From a bacterium (GTDB taxonomy: Bacteria; SAR324; XYD2-FULL-50-16), in contig JAJRZQ010000012.1 of the NCBI GenBank assembly GCA_024275165.1, positions 62,001 through 126,000 of the forward strand: a stretch of DNA of 64,000 nt. The letters are read 5' to 3'. The translations under genes were made by a program, and so were the position numbers. Below are positions 32,592 through 41,879 of the stretch, one piece after another. Numbering within the stretch: position 1 is the first letter of the stretch; every line of letters starts with the position of its first letter. The notes beneath the pieces were generated by a model, which was not told the DNA's origin, ran no database searches, and saw only the letters and a program-made list of their open reading frames with translations.

Positions 32592-33931
32592 GATACATCC
32601 CCAGCGGTAGTCGAGCCGTGCGAGAAATGCTGCAACGAGTTGGGGTGGCTGAGATCGACGACCTCTTTGTGACCATCCCCGAGCCCTTAAAAATTAAAGC
32701 CCCTTTGCAAATCCGCCCGGCCCAGAGTGAATTCAGCTTACGGCGGGAATTGAAAGCCAAAGCGGCCACCTATCCGACCGAAGCCTTTAGCTTTTTAGGT
32801 GGCGGGGTCTACCGTCGTTTTATTCCCAGCGCGATTTCCCCCGTGGTGACTCGCGCGGAATTTTTAACGAGCTACACCCCCTACCAGCCTGAAATCAGTC
32901 AAGGCACCCTCCAGGCCATGTTTGAGTTTCAGACCTTGCTTGCGGAACTCACGGGCATGGATGTCGCCAACGGAAGCATGTACGAAGGGGCGACGGCCTT
33001 GGCCGAAGCGGTATTGATGGCCAAACGAATCAAGCCCAAGCGCAATCGGGTCTTGGTCTCTCAAGGGGTACACCCTGAATACTTAGAGACCTTGCGCACC
33101 TACCTCCATCATCAAAATTTAGAAATTGCGGTCATCCCCTTAAATTCTGCCGGGCAGACCGACTTTCACGCCTTGCGGCAAGTTCTGGATGAAAACAGCC
33201 TATGCAGCCTGTTGCAGGTGGTCAACTTTTTTGGGGTTATTGAGGATCAAGCGGCCCACGCTGAATTGACCCAAGCGGCAGGTTGTCTCAATATTGCCTC
33301 GGTGCTGGAAATGACCAGTTTGGGGATGTTGGAACCGCCAGGAAGCTTTGGGGTGGATATCTTCGTGGGGGAAGGCCAGAGCTTGGGCCTGCCCCTAAGC
33401 TTCGGGGGGCCCAACTTGGGTGTTTTTGCCTGTAAAAAAGCCTATGTACGCAAAATGCCCGGCCGCTTGAGCGGGCAAACCGTGGATCAAGAGGGAAGGC
33501 GAGCCTTTTGCCTGACCCTATCGACCCGAGAGCAGCATATTCGCAGGGAAAAAGCGACCAGCAATATTTGCAGCAACCAACAACTCTGCGCTTTGTGGGT
33601 GAGCATGTATCTTTCCTTATTGGGGCGCAAGGGGCTGAAGGAACTGGCGGAGATGAACTACTCCAAGGGGAGGGAGGCAAAAAAATTGCTCGCCGCGGTG
33701 CCTGGGGTGAAGATTCGTCACAGCGCGGCTCATTATAATGAATTTGTGATCGAGCTTCCCCAAAAGGCCTTGCGGGTTTGGGAAGAGTTGGACCGACGAG
33801 GTTATTTGGCGGGCATCCCCTTGGTGTGGTTTGATCCTGCCGATGATCAAGCCTTGTTGGTCAATGTCACCGAGGTGAACCCGAAAGAAGAAATCGAAGC
33901 CTTGGCCCTGGCCTTAAAGGAGGTGTTGTGA
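32588..33931 (+). CDS. gcvPA: glycine dehydrogenase (decarboxylating) subunit 1
   Basis: YTPYQPEISQGTLQAMFEFQTLLAELTGMDVANGSMYEGATALAEA; ATGA overlap with gcvH. Confidence 0.95.
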   Translation: MRYIPSGSRAVREMLQRVGVAEIDDLFVTIPEPLKIKAPLQIRPAQSEFSLRRELKAKAATYPTEAFSFLGGGVYRRFIPSAISPVVTRAEFLTSYTPYQPEISQGTLQAMFEFQTLLAELTGMDVANGSMYEGATALAEAVLMAKRIKPKRNRVLVSQGVHPEYLETLRTYLHHQNLEIAVIPLNSAGQTDFHALRQVLDENSLCSLLQVVNFFGVIEDQAAHAELTQAAGCLNIASVLEMTSLGMLEPPGSFGVDIFVGEGQSLGLPLSFGGPNLGVFACKKAYVRKMPGRLSGQTVDQEGRRAFCLTLSTREQHIRREKATSNICSNQQLCALWVSMYLSLLGRKGLKELAEMNYSKGREAKKLLAAVPGVKIRHSAAHYNEFVIELPQKALRVWEELDRRGYLAGIPLVWFDPADDQALLVNVTEVNPKEEIEALALALKEVL

Positions 33932-35391
33932 ATCCCGGAAGAAAAGGCTTGGTTTTAGCCGAACCCCTGCTGTTTGAACGGAGTAAATCGGGTAAAGGGG
34001 GGATGGAACTCCCGGAGTGGGATGTTGAAACATACCCCACCGAAGAGATTCCACCCCATTTATTGCGTAAAGAAGAGGCAAAACTCCCTGAATTATCCGA
34101 GCCCGAGGTGGTCCGCCATTTTACCCGGCTTTCGACCTATAATTATTCGCTCGATGCGGGTTTTTACCCCCTCGGGAGCTGTACCATGAAGTACAACCCA
34201 AAGCTTAACGATTGGGCCGCGAACTTAGAAGACTTTACCGAGGCTCATCCTTATGCCCCCTACCGTCACCAGCAGGGGCTTTTGGAGCTTTTATGGGAGT
34301 TGAAAGAGGATTTAAAGGAGATTGCGGGCATGGATGAGGTTTGCCTGCATCCGGCAGCGGGCAGCCATGGCGAGCTGTTGGGAATCTTGTTGATTCGCGC
34401 CTATCACCAGGAGCGGGGGGATACAAAGCGCACCCAGGTGCTGATTCCCGATTCCGCGCATGGCACCAACCCCTCCAGCGCGGCGATTTGTGATTTGACG
34501 GCGGTTACCCTGCCCAGTGGGCCGGACGGTTTAATCGACATGGCCGCGTTGGACCAATTGATGACCGAGAAGGTGGCCGCGATTATGCTGACGAACCCCA
34601 ACACCTGCGGTCTTTTTGAAACCCGCATTCAAGAAGTGATCGACCTGGTTCACCAGCGCGGCGGCTTGGTTTATTTTGACGGAGCAAACATGAACGCTTT
34701 GGTGGGGATGGCTCGCCCAGGGGATATGGGGGCCGATGTGCTGCATTTTAATGTACACAAGACCTTTTCGACCCCCCATGGCGGAGGGGGCCCCGGCGCG
34801 GGGCCGATTGGGTTGAAGTCCCTCTTGGCGGACTACCTTCCTCGGCCTTTGCTGGCAAAAAGGGGGGAGGAGTTGATTTTAGATTACAACCGACCCAAGT
34901 CCATTGGCCGCGTCCGTAGTTTTTATGGGAATATCGGGGTGCTGATTCGCGCTTGGACCTATATCCGTTCCATGGGGCCCGATGGTTTGGTGCAGATGAC
35001 GGGGCAGGCGGTGCTGAACGCCAATTACATCAAAGCGCGTTTGGAACAGGATTTTCACGCCCCCTTTGGTCAGGCGCATTGCATGCACGAGGTGTTGTTG
35101 ACCGACAGGGGGCAAAAGGCGAGCACCATGGACTTTGCCAAGGGGCTGATTGATCGGGGGTTTCATCCCCCTACCGTGTACTTTCCTTTGGTGGTTTCGG
35201 GCGCCTTGTTGATCGAGCCGACAGAAACGGAATCCAAACTGGCCCTGGACGCCTTTTGCGACGCCATGCTGGAATTAAAGGCCATGGACGCAGAGACTTT
35301 ACAGGCAAGCCCCACAGGGGCTTTTGTGCGTCGAGTGGACGAGACCTTAGCGGCGAGAAAGCCGATTTTGCGCTGGAAAGAGGAAAGCTAG
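33928..35391 (+). CDS. gcvPB: glycine dehydrogenase (decarboxylating) subunit 2
   Basis: FYPLGSCTMKYNPKLN; AHGTNPSSAA; NVHKTFSTPHGGGGPGAGP; GTGA overlap with gcvPA. Confidence 0.95.
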   Translation: MNPGRKGLVLAEPLLFERSKSGKGGMELPEWDVETYPTEEIPPHLLRKEEAKLPELSEPEVVRHFTRLSTYNYSLDAGFYPLGSCTMKYNPKLNDWAANLEDFTEAHPYAPYRHQQGLLELLWELKEDLKEIAGMDEVCLHPAAGSHGELLGILLIRAYHQERGDTKRTQVLIPDSAHGTNPSSAAICDLTAVTLPSGPDGLIDMAALDQLMTEKVAAIMLTNPNTCGLFETRIQEVIDLVHQRGGLVYFDGANMNALVGMARPGDMGADVLHFNVHKTFSTPHGGGGPGAGPIGLKSLLADYLPRPLLAKRGEELILDYNRPKSIGRVRSFYGNIGVLIRAWTYIRSMGPDGLVQMTGQAVLNANYIKARLEQDFHAPFGQAHCMHEVLLTDRGQKASTMDFAKGLIDRGFHPPTVYFPLVVSGALLIEPTETESKLALDAFCDAMLELKAMDAETLQASPTGAFVRRVDETLAARKPILRWKEES

Positions 35392-35413
35392 CCTGTTGGA
35401 GTCTGAATTGGTT

Positions 35414-35447
35414 AAAAAAAAGCCCGATGATCTGGGCTTTTTTTTTA
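35414..35447. terminator. bidirectional Rho-independent terminator
   Basis: AAAAAAAAGCCCGATGATCTGGGCTTTTTTTT between convergent genes. Confidence 0.85.
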
Positions 35448-35636
35448 ATCTTCTTTTTGCGCTTCCAATTCTTTTTTAAGCTCCTTGGCTCTAGCGGCGT
35501 CTTTTTGCGCTGGAGTCCAGTCCGCTTCTTTGTTTTTATTGGCAAAGCCACGGAAAGAAACATAAATAAGGGTGAAAAAGATAAAAATTACAAACAGCTT
35601 TGGTAAAACGATGTCGGCGGTGGTTAAAAAATCCAT
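35445..35636 (-). CDS. small single-TM hypothetical protein
   Basis: 63 aa, one hydrophobic segment (LFVIFIFFTLIYVSF) and charged tail; precedes terminator. Confidence 0.55.
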   Translation of the reverse strand: MDFLTTADIVLPKLFVIFIFFTLIYVSFRGFANKNKEADWTPAQKDAARAKELKKELEAQKED

Positions 35637-35643
35637 GTTTTTT

Positions 35644-36909
35644 TTAGTTTTTAAGGTTGTAAAAATAAGTCAAGAGGCGGATCAAGTGGTGTAAATCCTC
35701 ACTTCCCACCGTTTCTCTGCTGGAGTGCATGGCCAGGCTGGCTACCCCGAGATCAACGGTGGATAATCCGATCAAGGTCGAGGTAATCGGGCCCAGGGTG
35801 CTGCCGCAGCTTTGGTCGCTGCGGATGACAAAGCGTTGCAGGGGCACCTGGGCCTGTTTTGCCATATAGGCCACCTGGGCGGCACTACCCGCGTGGGTGG
35901 CGTAGCGTTGATTGGCATTGGATTTGATTACGGGGCCTTGGTTTAGTTTGGGCCCGTGGTTGGGGTCGTGTTTGTCCGCGTAGTTGGGGTGAACGGCGTG
36001 AGCGTTGTCGCAAGAGATCAAAAGACTGCCCGGCAAAGCTTGGGTCAAGGCTTCGCTGCCCCCGGTGATGCGTTCTAAGACCTGCTTTAAAAAAAGCCCA
36101 CCAGCCCCGGTGTAGCTGTTGCTGCCGACTTCTTCGTGGTCGTTTAAAACCAAGATGGAGGTTGCTTTGGGCTTGCTCTCTACTAAGGCTTGCAAGCCCG
36201 CGTAGCAACTCAATAGATTATCGAGGCGGTAGCCGAGCAGAAATTCTTGATTCAATCCGGCGAAGCCCGGGGCTTGGAAGGGATAAAAAAAGAGGTCGAA
36301 ATCAAAGATCTCACTGGCTGAAGGGACGGTTTTTTGCACTTCTTTAAGGATGAAGGCCCTGAAATCAGAGGTTTCTCCGGCTTTTAACCCCTGGAATAGG
36401 GGCACCATTTCGTTTTGAGCCTGAATCGCCCAACCTTGGTTGGCCTCACGGTTTAAATGGATCGCCAGACTGGGAATCATGGCCAAGGGCTGGGCAAAAT
36501 CAAGTTGAAGCTGTTCATGCCCTTGGGGGGTGAGAAAGTCGACCCGACCCGCTAAGCTCAGCTCTCGGTCAAACCAGGTGTAGAGGAGGGGGCTGCCGTA
36601 AATCTCGACCCTCAAGCCATGGAGGCCCTCTTTATTTTGGTCCGGGTGGGGTTTGAGTTTGAGCCCCGGGCTATCGGTATGGGCGCCTACGAGGCGTAGT
36701 TTTTTTTCTTCTCCCTGCACCCAGGCGATGATACTCCCCCCGCCACGGGTGACAAAATACTTGCCTCCTTTCTTTAAGTCCCAGGGTTCGGCTTCTTCCA
36801 AGGCGGTAAACTGGGCCTGGGATAAGCGCTCGGTAATATTGGACAGGGCTTGAAAGGGGGTCGGGCTGTGGCTTAAAAAGTTGATAAAAGATTGAAGCTG
36901 CGGTTTCAT
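35644..36909 (-). CDS. apeB: M18 family aminopeptidase
   Basis: LVGAHTDSPGLKLKP; NDHEEVGSNSYTGAGG; DNAHAVHPNYADKHDPNHGP; RSDQSCGSTLGPI. Confidence 0.92.
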   Translation of the reverse strand: MKPQLQSFINFLSHSPTPFQALSNITERLSQAQFTALEEAEPWDLKKGGKYFVTRGGGSIIAWVQGEEKKLRLVGAHTDSPGLKLKPHPDQNKEGLHGLRVEIYGSPLLYTWFDRELSLAGRVDFLTPQGHEQLQLDFAQPLAMIPSLAIHLNREANQGWAIQAQNEMVPLFQGLKAGETSDFRAFILKEVQKTVPSASEIFDFDLFFYPFQAPGFAGLNQEFLLGYRLDNLLSCYAGLQALVESKPKATSILVLNDHEEVGSNSYTGAGGLFLKQVLERITGGSEALTQALPGSLLISCDNAHAVHPNYADKHDPNHGPKLNQGPVIKSNANQRYATHAGSAAQVAYMAKQAQVPLQRFVIRSDQSCGSTLGPITSTLIGLSTVDLGVASLAMHSSRETVGSEDLHHLIRLLTYFYNLKN

Positions 36910-37754
36910 GGGGAAAATAAACAGGGGTTTTCCAGGCTCAGGCGCTCAAGCTTTTCGCTGAGTCCGATTTGTAGGTTTTGGTCAAGTTGTTCGGCGGCCT
37001 GGACGAGGTGGGAAAGCTGAGGCCATTGCCCCTGTTTCGCGGCAAAGGCCACGAGGTTTTGTGTTTCCTGCATCGAGACCAGCGCGACCGAACCAAAGAG
37101 CTGTTGGAGGTAGCCCAAGCTTTGCTGAAAGGCTTTTTTGGGTTTATTCCATAGATTCAAGGAAATAAACCCCTGTGGGGTTAACAGTTCGTATAAGTTT
37201 TTTAAAAAGGAAAAATCCCGCAAATGGGGGGTTGCCCCTTGAGGGCCAAAGAGATCAAGGTAAATTAAATCATAGCTGCCCGCTTCCGCTTTTTGGGTAA
37301 ACTTTTGAGCTTCTTGGGTAAAATGCGTTAAACCGGGGCCCTGGGGCAGGCCAAAGAATCGTTCGGCTAAGGGGGCCAATTGGGGGTGGAGCTCCACGGC
37401 CTCAAACCGACAGTCGGGGAGCGCATAGATTAAGGTGGTCAACAGGCTGCCGCCACCGAGCCCTAAAAGCAATGATTTTTGGGGCCGAGGGGGGAAGAGA
37501 GCGGCTAACGCCAAGCAGCCCGCATACTCCATGGCGGGCTGCCAGGGGGCGGTAGAGTGAATGGCTGTTTGGACCACCGGAGTCCCTAGGTGCAATTCTC
37601 GTTTGCTGCCTTGGTCTATAATTTCAATTTTCCCCCAGGGGGATTCGTGTTCAAAAATCAATCCCCCGCCATAGCGTTGTTGTTTCCGCGCTGCCGCAAG
37701 CGGGGCCGACACCTTCCAGGGGCGGGGCGGATGGGCTTTAAGGGTTTGGTTCAT
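36906..37754 (-). CDS. spermidine synthase-like methyltransferase
   Basis: LLLGLGGGSLLTTLIYALPDCRFEAVELHPQLAPLAERFFGL; YDLIYLDLFGPQG. Start MNQTLK (37754) preferred over 37784. Confidence 0.7.
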   Translation of the reverse strand: MNQTLKAHPPRPWKVSAPLAAARKQQRYGGGLIFEHESPWGKIEIIDQGSKRELHLGTPVVQTAIHSTAPWQPAMEYAGCLALAALFPPRPQKSLLLGLGGGSLLTTLIYALPDCRFEAVELHPQLAPLAERFFGLPQGPGLTHFTQEAQKFTQKAEAGSYDLIYLDLFGPQGATPHLRDFSFLKNLYELLTPQGFISLNLWNKPKKAFQQSLGYLQQLFGSVALVSMQETQNLVAFAAKQGQWPQLSHLVQAAEQLDQNLQIGLSEKLERLSLENPCLFSP

Positions 37755-38676
37755 CGCTCGGTTGATAGTGAGCCAAAAGGCCATATAAAGCGGTTAAATA
37801 GGGAGCGGAAAAGGAGATATCCTCCGCCTTTTTCAAGGCGTTGCCCAAGATGGCCTCGAGTTCCATGACTCGACCCTGTTGGAAGTCAAGGAGCATGCTT
37901 GTCTGGTAGGGGGGCATTTGGCGGGTCGTTTCGATTTGCTTTTTTGCAAAATCAGGATGAATAGCGTAACCTAGTTGTCCGGCTAAAGCGATGACCTCGT
38001 CCATGATTCCTTGAATGAGTCTTAAGGTCGCCGGATGGTTTAACATCTGAGCGGTGTTTGCCCCATGGGCCAAGACCCCGACCGGGTTAAAGCTCGCGTT
38101 CCAGACCAGTTTCTTCCAGCGCTCTTTTTGGATTTCCGCGCTTGCTTTGGCGGGCACGCCTGCTTGTTGAAACCAGCTTGCCAAGTTGTTTGCTGCCGAG
38201 CTGACCTGTTGGGGGTAGGCCCCTAAGGTGAGGCCTCCTGCGAGTTGGTGGTGGATTTTTCCAGGGGCGAGGCGGCTCACTCCGATAAAGGCGATGCCCC
38301 CGAGTACGGTATTGTGGGGGAAAGCTTGGGCAATCGGGGCTTCGACCTCTACCCCATTTTGCATCAAAACCAAGGTAGCGCCGTTTTTTGCCAAGGGGCG
38401 CAATTGCTCGACTAAAGGGATTTGGGGGAGTGCTTTTTGACAGACCAAAACAAAGTCGAAGTCTGTGGGGAGGGAATCGCTATGGTCGAAGAGGTGGTAA
38501 GGGCGGTAGGAAAAGTCTCCCTCGTAGCTTTTGATTTGGATTTCCTTCTTGTTTCGCAGGGCCGCATAATCGCTTCTGGCCACCAAGGAAACCTCCAGCC
38601 CCGCCTGGGCGAGGCGCCCGCCAAAGTAGCAGCCAATGGCCCCGCTACCTAAGATTAAAATTTTTGGTTTTTTCAT
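37738..38676 (-). CDS. panE: 2-dehydropantoate 2-reductase
   Basis: ILILGSGAIGCYFGGRLAQAG; VLMQNGVEVEAPIA; KLVWNASFNPVGVL; SMLLDFQQGRVMELEAI. Confidence 0.92.
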   Translation of the reverse strand: MKKPKILILGSGAIGCYFGGRLAQAGLEVSLVARSDYAALRNKKEIQIKSYEGDFSYRPYHLFDHSDSLPTDFDFVLVCQKALPQIPLVEQLRPLAKNGATLVLMQNGVEVEAPIAQAFPHNTVLGGIAFIGVSRLAPGKIHHQLAGGLTLGAYPQQVSSAANNLASWFQQAGVPAKASAEIQKERWKKLVWNASFNPVGVLAHGANTAQMLNHPATLRLIQGIMDEVIALAGQLGYAIHPDFAKKQIETTRQMPPYQTSMLLDFQQGRVMELEAILGNALKKAEDISFSAPYLTALYGLLAHYQPSDEPNP

Positions 38677-38728
38677 GAAGCATCCTCTTCAATTGAGTTT
38701 GCCCCAGGTAAGAATTTTTAGCCAGTTC

Positions 38729-38950
38729 TTAGAGGTTGATTGTTTCTAATAAATTGGGATTATTGACTACATGGCCTTGGACTTCTTTTTTGATGTCTTC
38801 GCTGACCACCTGGCGAATCAATTGCAGCACTTCAATTTCAGTCAGGTCGCGGCTGCTGCTTTCCAACTCCGTGATAGTGTAAAACTTTCCGAAGCTGTGT
38901 TGAGAAAGGCTTTCGATTTGCAGCGTTTTCAAGTAGAGTTGATCTAGCAT
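38729..38950 (-). CDS. hypothetical protein
   Basis: 73 aa ORF in operonic orientation with panE. Confidence 0.4.
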   Translation of the reverse strand: MLDQLYLKTLQIESLSQHSFGKFYTITELESSSRDLTEIEVLQLIRQVVSEDIKKEVQGHVVNNPNLLETINL

Positions 38951-39218
38951 GGGGGGCCCTGTCTGATAAGGGTTTGGGTGGTTGGTAAGTTTAGCATAAC
39001 ATAACCTATAAAAGGTTCTGTAAGCTATTCAACACAGAATTGATTTGCTCCCTTGAAGGCTTACCTTTTTCTGGGTTAGGATAAATTTACTTTCGCAGAT
39101 TAACATATTTTTCTTATAATAGAAAATAAAAAATATAATTTTTAACAATTTCAACCTAGAAGAATAATATTTTCAATGGTTGATTTAGCGGATTTTCAAC
39201 CTCTATCCTTTTAATTTT

Positions 39219-40706
39219 ATGAGATTGGCAGATAGCGCCCAAATGCGGGCAATGGATCAACGGGCGATTTCGGAGTTGGGTATTCCTAGTTTAGTATTGA
39301 TGGAGAACGCGGCTCGTTCTGCTTTTGAGGCGATTCAACACTTTTTGGAATTGGATTCAAAGATTGTTGTTTTTTTAGGCGGCGGGAATAATGGTGGGGA
39401 TGGCTACGCCTTGGCGCGGATTTGCAAAAATCATGGTTGGGAGGTCGCGGCGGTGCGGCTGGTGGAACCGACCTCTGTAGATTGTCAAAAAATGGCGGAA
39501 ATTTATTGTCACTTTGGGCAGATTTTAGATTATGAATCCTTTGTGGCAGAAGCCCCGGAGATAGGGGAGCAAGATATTATCATTGACGCGGTGCTGGGTA
39601 CGGGGGGGGATCGCCCCCTTGAGGGGGCCTTGGCCGAGCAACTCACTTGGATCAACACCCTCAATGGGGTTAAGATCGCTTTAGATCTCCCCAGTGGGGT
39701 GCGTGCTTCGAGTGGGGATGTGTTGGGGGTCGCTTTTCGCGCCGAGGTGACCTTGGCTTTGGCTTGCCCCAAGTTGGGGCATTATCTGTATCCAGGGCGC
39801 GAGTTACGGGGGGGGCTGGTGATCAAGCCGATCTCGGTTCCTGAATATTACGCCCCGGAGGCACAAAAATATAAGCTGCTCAATGAAGAAGAGATATTGG
39901 GGTTGTTGAAGCCCTTACCTAAAACGACTTATAAGAATCAACAAGGGCACTTGGCTCTTTTGGCGGGCTCCAAGGGGATGATGGGGGCTGCCGCGCTGGC
40001 GGCTCGCTCGGCCCTGCGCAGTGGGGCCGGCTTGGCGACTTTAGCCGTGCCGGAAACCGAGCAGGCGAGCTTTACTCACGAGGCCCCTGAAGTCATGACT
40101 CAACCGAGGGAAAAGCTTACCCAAAAATGGTTTAAACCCTATGGGGCGGTGTTGGCCGGCTGTGGTTTGGGGAGGGAGGCAAAGGATTGGAAAAAATATT
40201 CGACCTGGCTAAAAAAGCTCAAGGCCCCCTTGCTGCTCGACGCGGATGCCTTTCACGGTTTAAAGGACCTAAAGGGGTTTGATCCCCAAAAATTGGTGTT
40301 AACGCCCCATCAGGGTGAATTTTTAGCCCTCTCTAAAAATCAAGCCCCAAAAAATAACCGGGAACGAATCGAGCAGGGGTTGAGTTTTGTGAAACAATGG
40401 GGTTGCACCTTGATTTTAAAAGGGGCACCGACTTTGGTTTTTAGCGCGGAAGGGGTGGTTTATGTCAATGAAACCGGGAACCCTGGTATGGCAACCGCGG
40501 GCAGTGGGGATGTCTTAGCCGGTTTGACCGCCGGTTTATTGACCCAGGGGTATGATCCCTTGCCAGCGAGCTTGCTGGGGGTGTGGCTCCACGGCTTAGC
40601 AGGGGATTTATATGTGGAACAAGCAGCCGAAGAGAGCTTGACGGCGCCTGATTTGATTGAGTTTATCGGGCCGGCCTTTGCCCAGCTGCGGAGCAGTCGA
40701 GATTAA
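39219..40706 (+). CDS. nnr: bifunctional NAD(P)H-hydrate epimerase / ADP-dependent NAD(P)H-hydrate dehydratase
   Basis: VFLGGGNNGGDGYALAR epimerase motif; LALLAGSKGMMGAAALAARSALRSGAGL and GNPGMATAGSGDVLAGLTAGLL dehydratase motifs. Confidence 0.93.
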   Translation: MRLADSAQMRAMDQRAISELGIPSLVLMENAARSAFEAIQHFLELDSKIVVFLGGGNNGGDGYALARICKNHGWEVAAVRLVEPTSVDCQKMAEIYCHFGQILDYESFVAEAPEIGEQDIIIDAVLGTGGDRPLEGALAEQLTWINTLNGVKIALDLPSGVRASSGDVLGVAFRAEVTLALACPKLGHYLYPGRELRGGLVIKPISVPEYYAPEAQKYKLLNEEEILGLLKPLPKTTYKNQQGHLALLAGSKGMMGAAALAARSALRSGAGLATLAVPETEQASFTHEAPEVMTQPREKLTQKWFKPYGAVLAGCGLGREAKDWKKYSTWLKKLKAPLLLDADAFHGLKDLKGFDPQKLVLTPHQGEFLALSKNQAPKNNRERIEQGLSFVKQWGCTLILKGAPTLVFSAEGVVYVNETGNPGMATAGSGDVLAGLTAGLLTQGYDPLPASLLGVWLHGLAGDLYVEQAAEESLTAPDLIEFIGPAFAQLRSSRD

Positions 40707-40936
40707 TCTTTTTTTGGCCCTAACTCGGCATACTCCCGGGTTTTTTCCTGGATTAAGTCGGCTAAGCGCGCTTGATGAACCTTTAATTCATCTAAACTCG
40801 CCTTTGGGCCCAAAGTAAGGTGGGTAGGCAGGTTTTGTGCGAGTTCGAGCAGCTTTTTATGATTTTTGGCGGCAATGCTTTGAGCAATCGCGCCGCAAAC
40901 AAAACTCGCGGCGAAACCATAGAGAAGCTTTTTCAT
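40703..40936 (-). CDS. small membrane-anchored hypothetical protein
   Basis: 77 aa, N-terminal hydrophobic segment; stop overlaps nnr stop. Confidence 0.45.
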   Translation of the reverse strand: MKKLLYGFAASFVCGAIAQSIAAKNHKKLLELAQNLPTHLTLGPKASLDELKVHQARLADLIQEKTREYAELGPKKD

Positions 40937-40974
40937 CTTCTAAAGGGGCTTGTCCATTTTTTGAAAGAGCAAAT

Positions 40975-40988
40975 GGCCCGAAAGGGCC
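40975..40988 (-). other. intercistronic hairpin
   Basis: GGCCC-GAAA-GGGCC (5-bp stem, 4-nt loop); on minus strand GGCCCTTTCGGGCC then ATTTGCTCTTTC, weak T content. Confidence 0.4.
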
Positions 40989-41008
40989 GCAGAACCAGGA
41001 AATAAAAA

Positions 41009-41101
41009 TTACTTGATGGTCTTGCCGTAGATGTAAAAAATGCCAAGGTAAACAGCGCAAAAAGTGGCGAAGGATAAAAGTACGGTTACTTCGTGAGACA
41101 T
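41009..41101 (-). CDS. 30-aa single-TM membrane miniprotein (not in ORF track)
   Basis: MSHEVTVLLSFATFCAVYLGIFYIYGKTIK*; minus-strand upstream AAGAGGTTCTATG gives a good Shine-Dalgarno. Confidence 0.6.
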   Translation of the reverse strand: MSHEVTVLLSFATFCAVYLGIFYIYGKTIK

Positions 41102-41254
41102 AGAACCTCTTAAAAAGAATGATCGAATTAGTCTATCTATAGAGGATTCTCTTTTAGGGATCAAGTAATAATTGAATCCTTGACCAAGGGAGACAAGCTA
41201 CTTTAAAAATGAGGTTGAACAGATTCCTCTTCCTAATTATCTGAGAGTCAGAAC

Positions 41255-41809
41255 ATGGAGACATTGATCACAGAGATCCGACAAAAAATGGAGAAAGCCT
41301 TGGATTTTCTTTATAAAGACTTTACCAAGGTGCGCACGGGGCGGGCTAATCCGGCTTTATTGGAGGGGGTGATGGTGGATTATTACGGCACCCCCACGGC
41401 AATCAGTCAGGTGGGGAATATTTCGGTACCGGAGCCGCAAATGATCGTCATTGCCCCTTGGGAAAAAAATATGCTCGCAGAGATCAGTAAAGCGATTTTG
41501 AGGGCCGATTTGGGGATGACTCCGCAAAACGATGGGAATATTATCCGTTTGCCCATCCCCGCCTTAACCGAGGAGCGCCGTAAGGAGATGGTCAAGCAGA
41601 CCAAGAAAATGGCAGAAGAGGCAAAAATCGCCTTGAGGAACCTCCGCCGTGACGCCAACGACCGCTTGAAGCGGATGCTGAAAGCCAAGGAAATCTCCGA
41701 AGACGATGAAAAGCGGATGGAAGCCAAGGTGCAAGAGGCTACCGATGCCTTTGTAAAAAAAATTGATCAGGCAACAAGCGCGAAGGAAGCCGAATTGATG
41801 GAGGTTTGA
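41255..41809 (+). CDS. frr: ribosome recycling factor
   Basis: FTKVRTGRANPALLEGVMVDYYGTPTAISQVGNISVPEPQMIVIAPWEKN. Confidence 0.97.
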   Translation: METLITEIRQKMEKALDFLYKDFTKVRTGRANPALLEGVMVDYYGTPTAISQVGNISVPEPQMIVIAPWEKNMLAEISKAILRADLGMTPQNDGNIIRLPIPALTEERRKEMVKQTKKMAEEAKIALRNLRRDANDRLKRMLKAKEISEDDEKRMEAKVQEATDAFVKKIDQATSAKEAELMEV

Positions 41810-41828
41810 GGTTCAACCGCCTTGTGAA

Positions 41829-41855
41829 TTGGCACTCTATATGGTAGAGTGCTAA
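41829..41855 (+). promoter_or_regulatory. CIRCE operator (HrcA-binding inverted repeat)
   Basis: TTGGCACTC-N9(tatatggta)-GAGTGCTAA; one mismatch from TTAGCACTC-N9-GAGTGCTAA; ends 24 nt before the start codon. Confidence 0.9.
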
Positions 41856-41879
41856 TATATCCCCCTCAATGGAGTAGCT

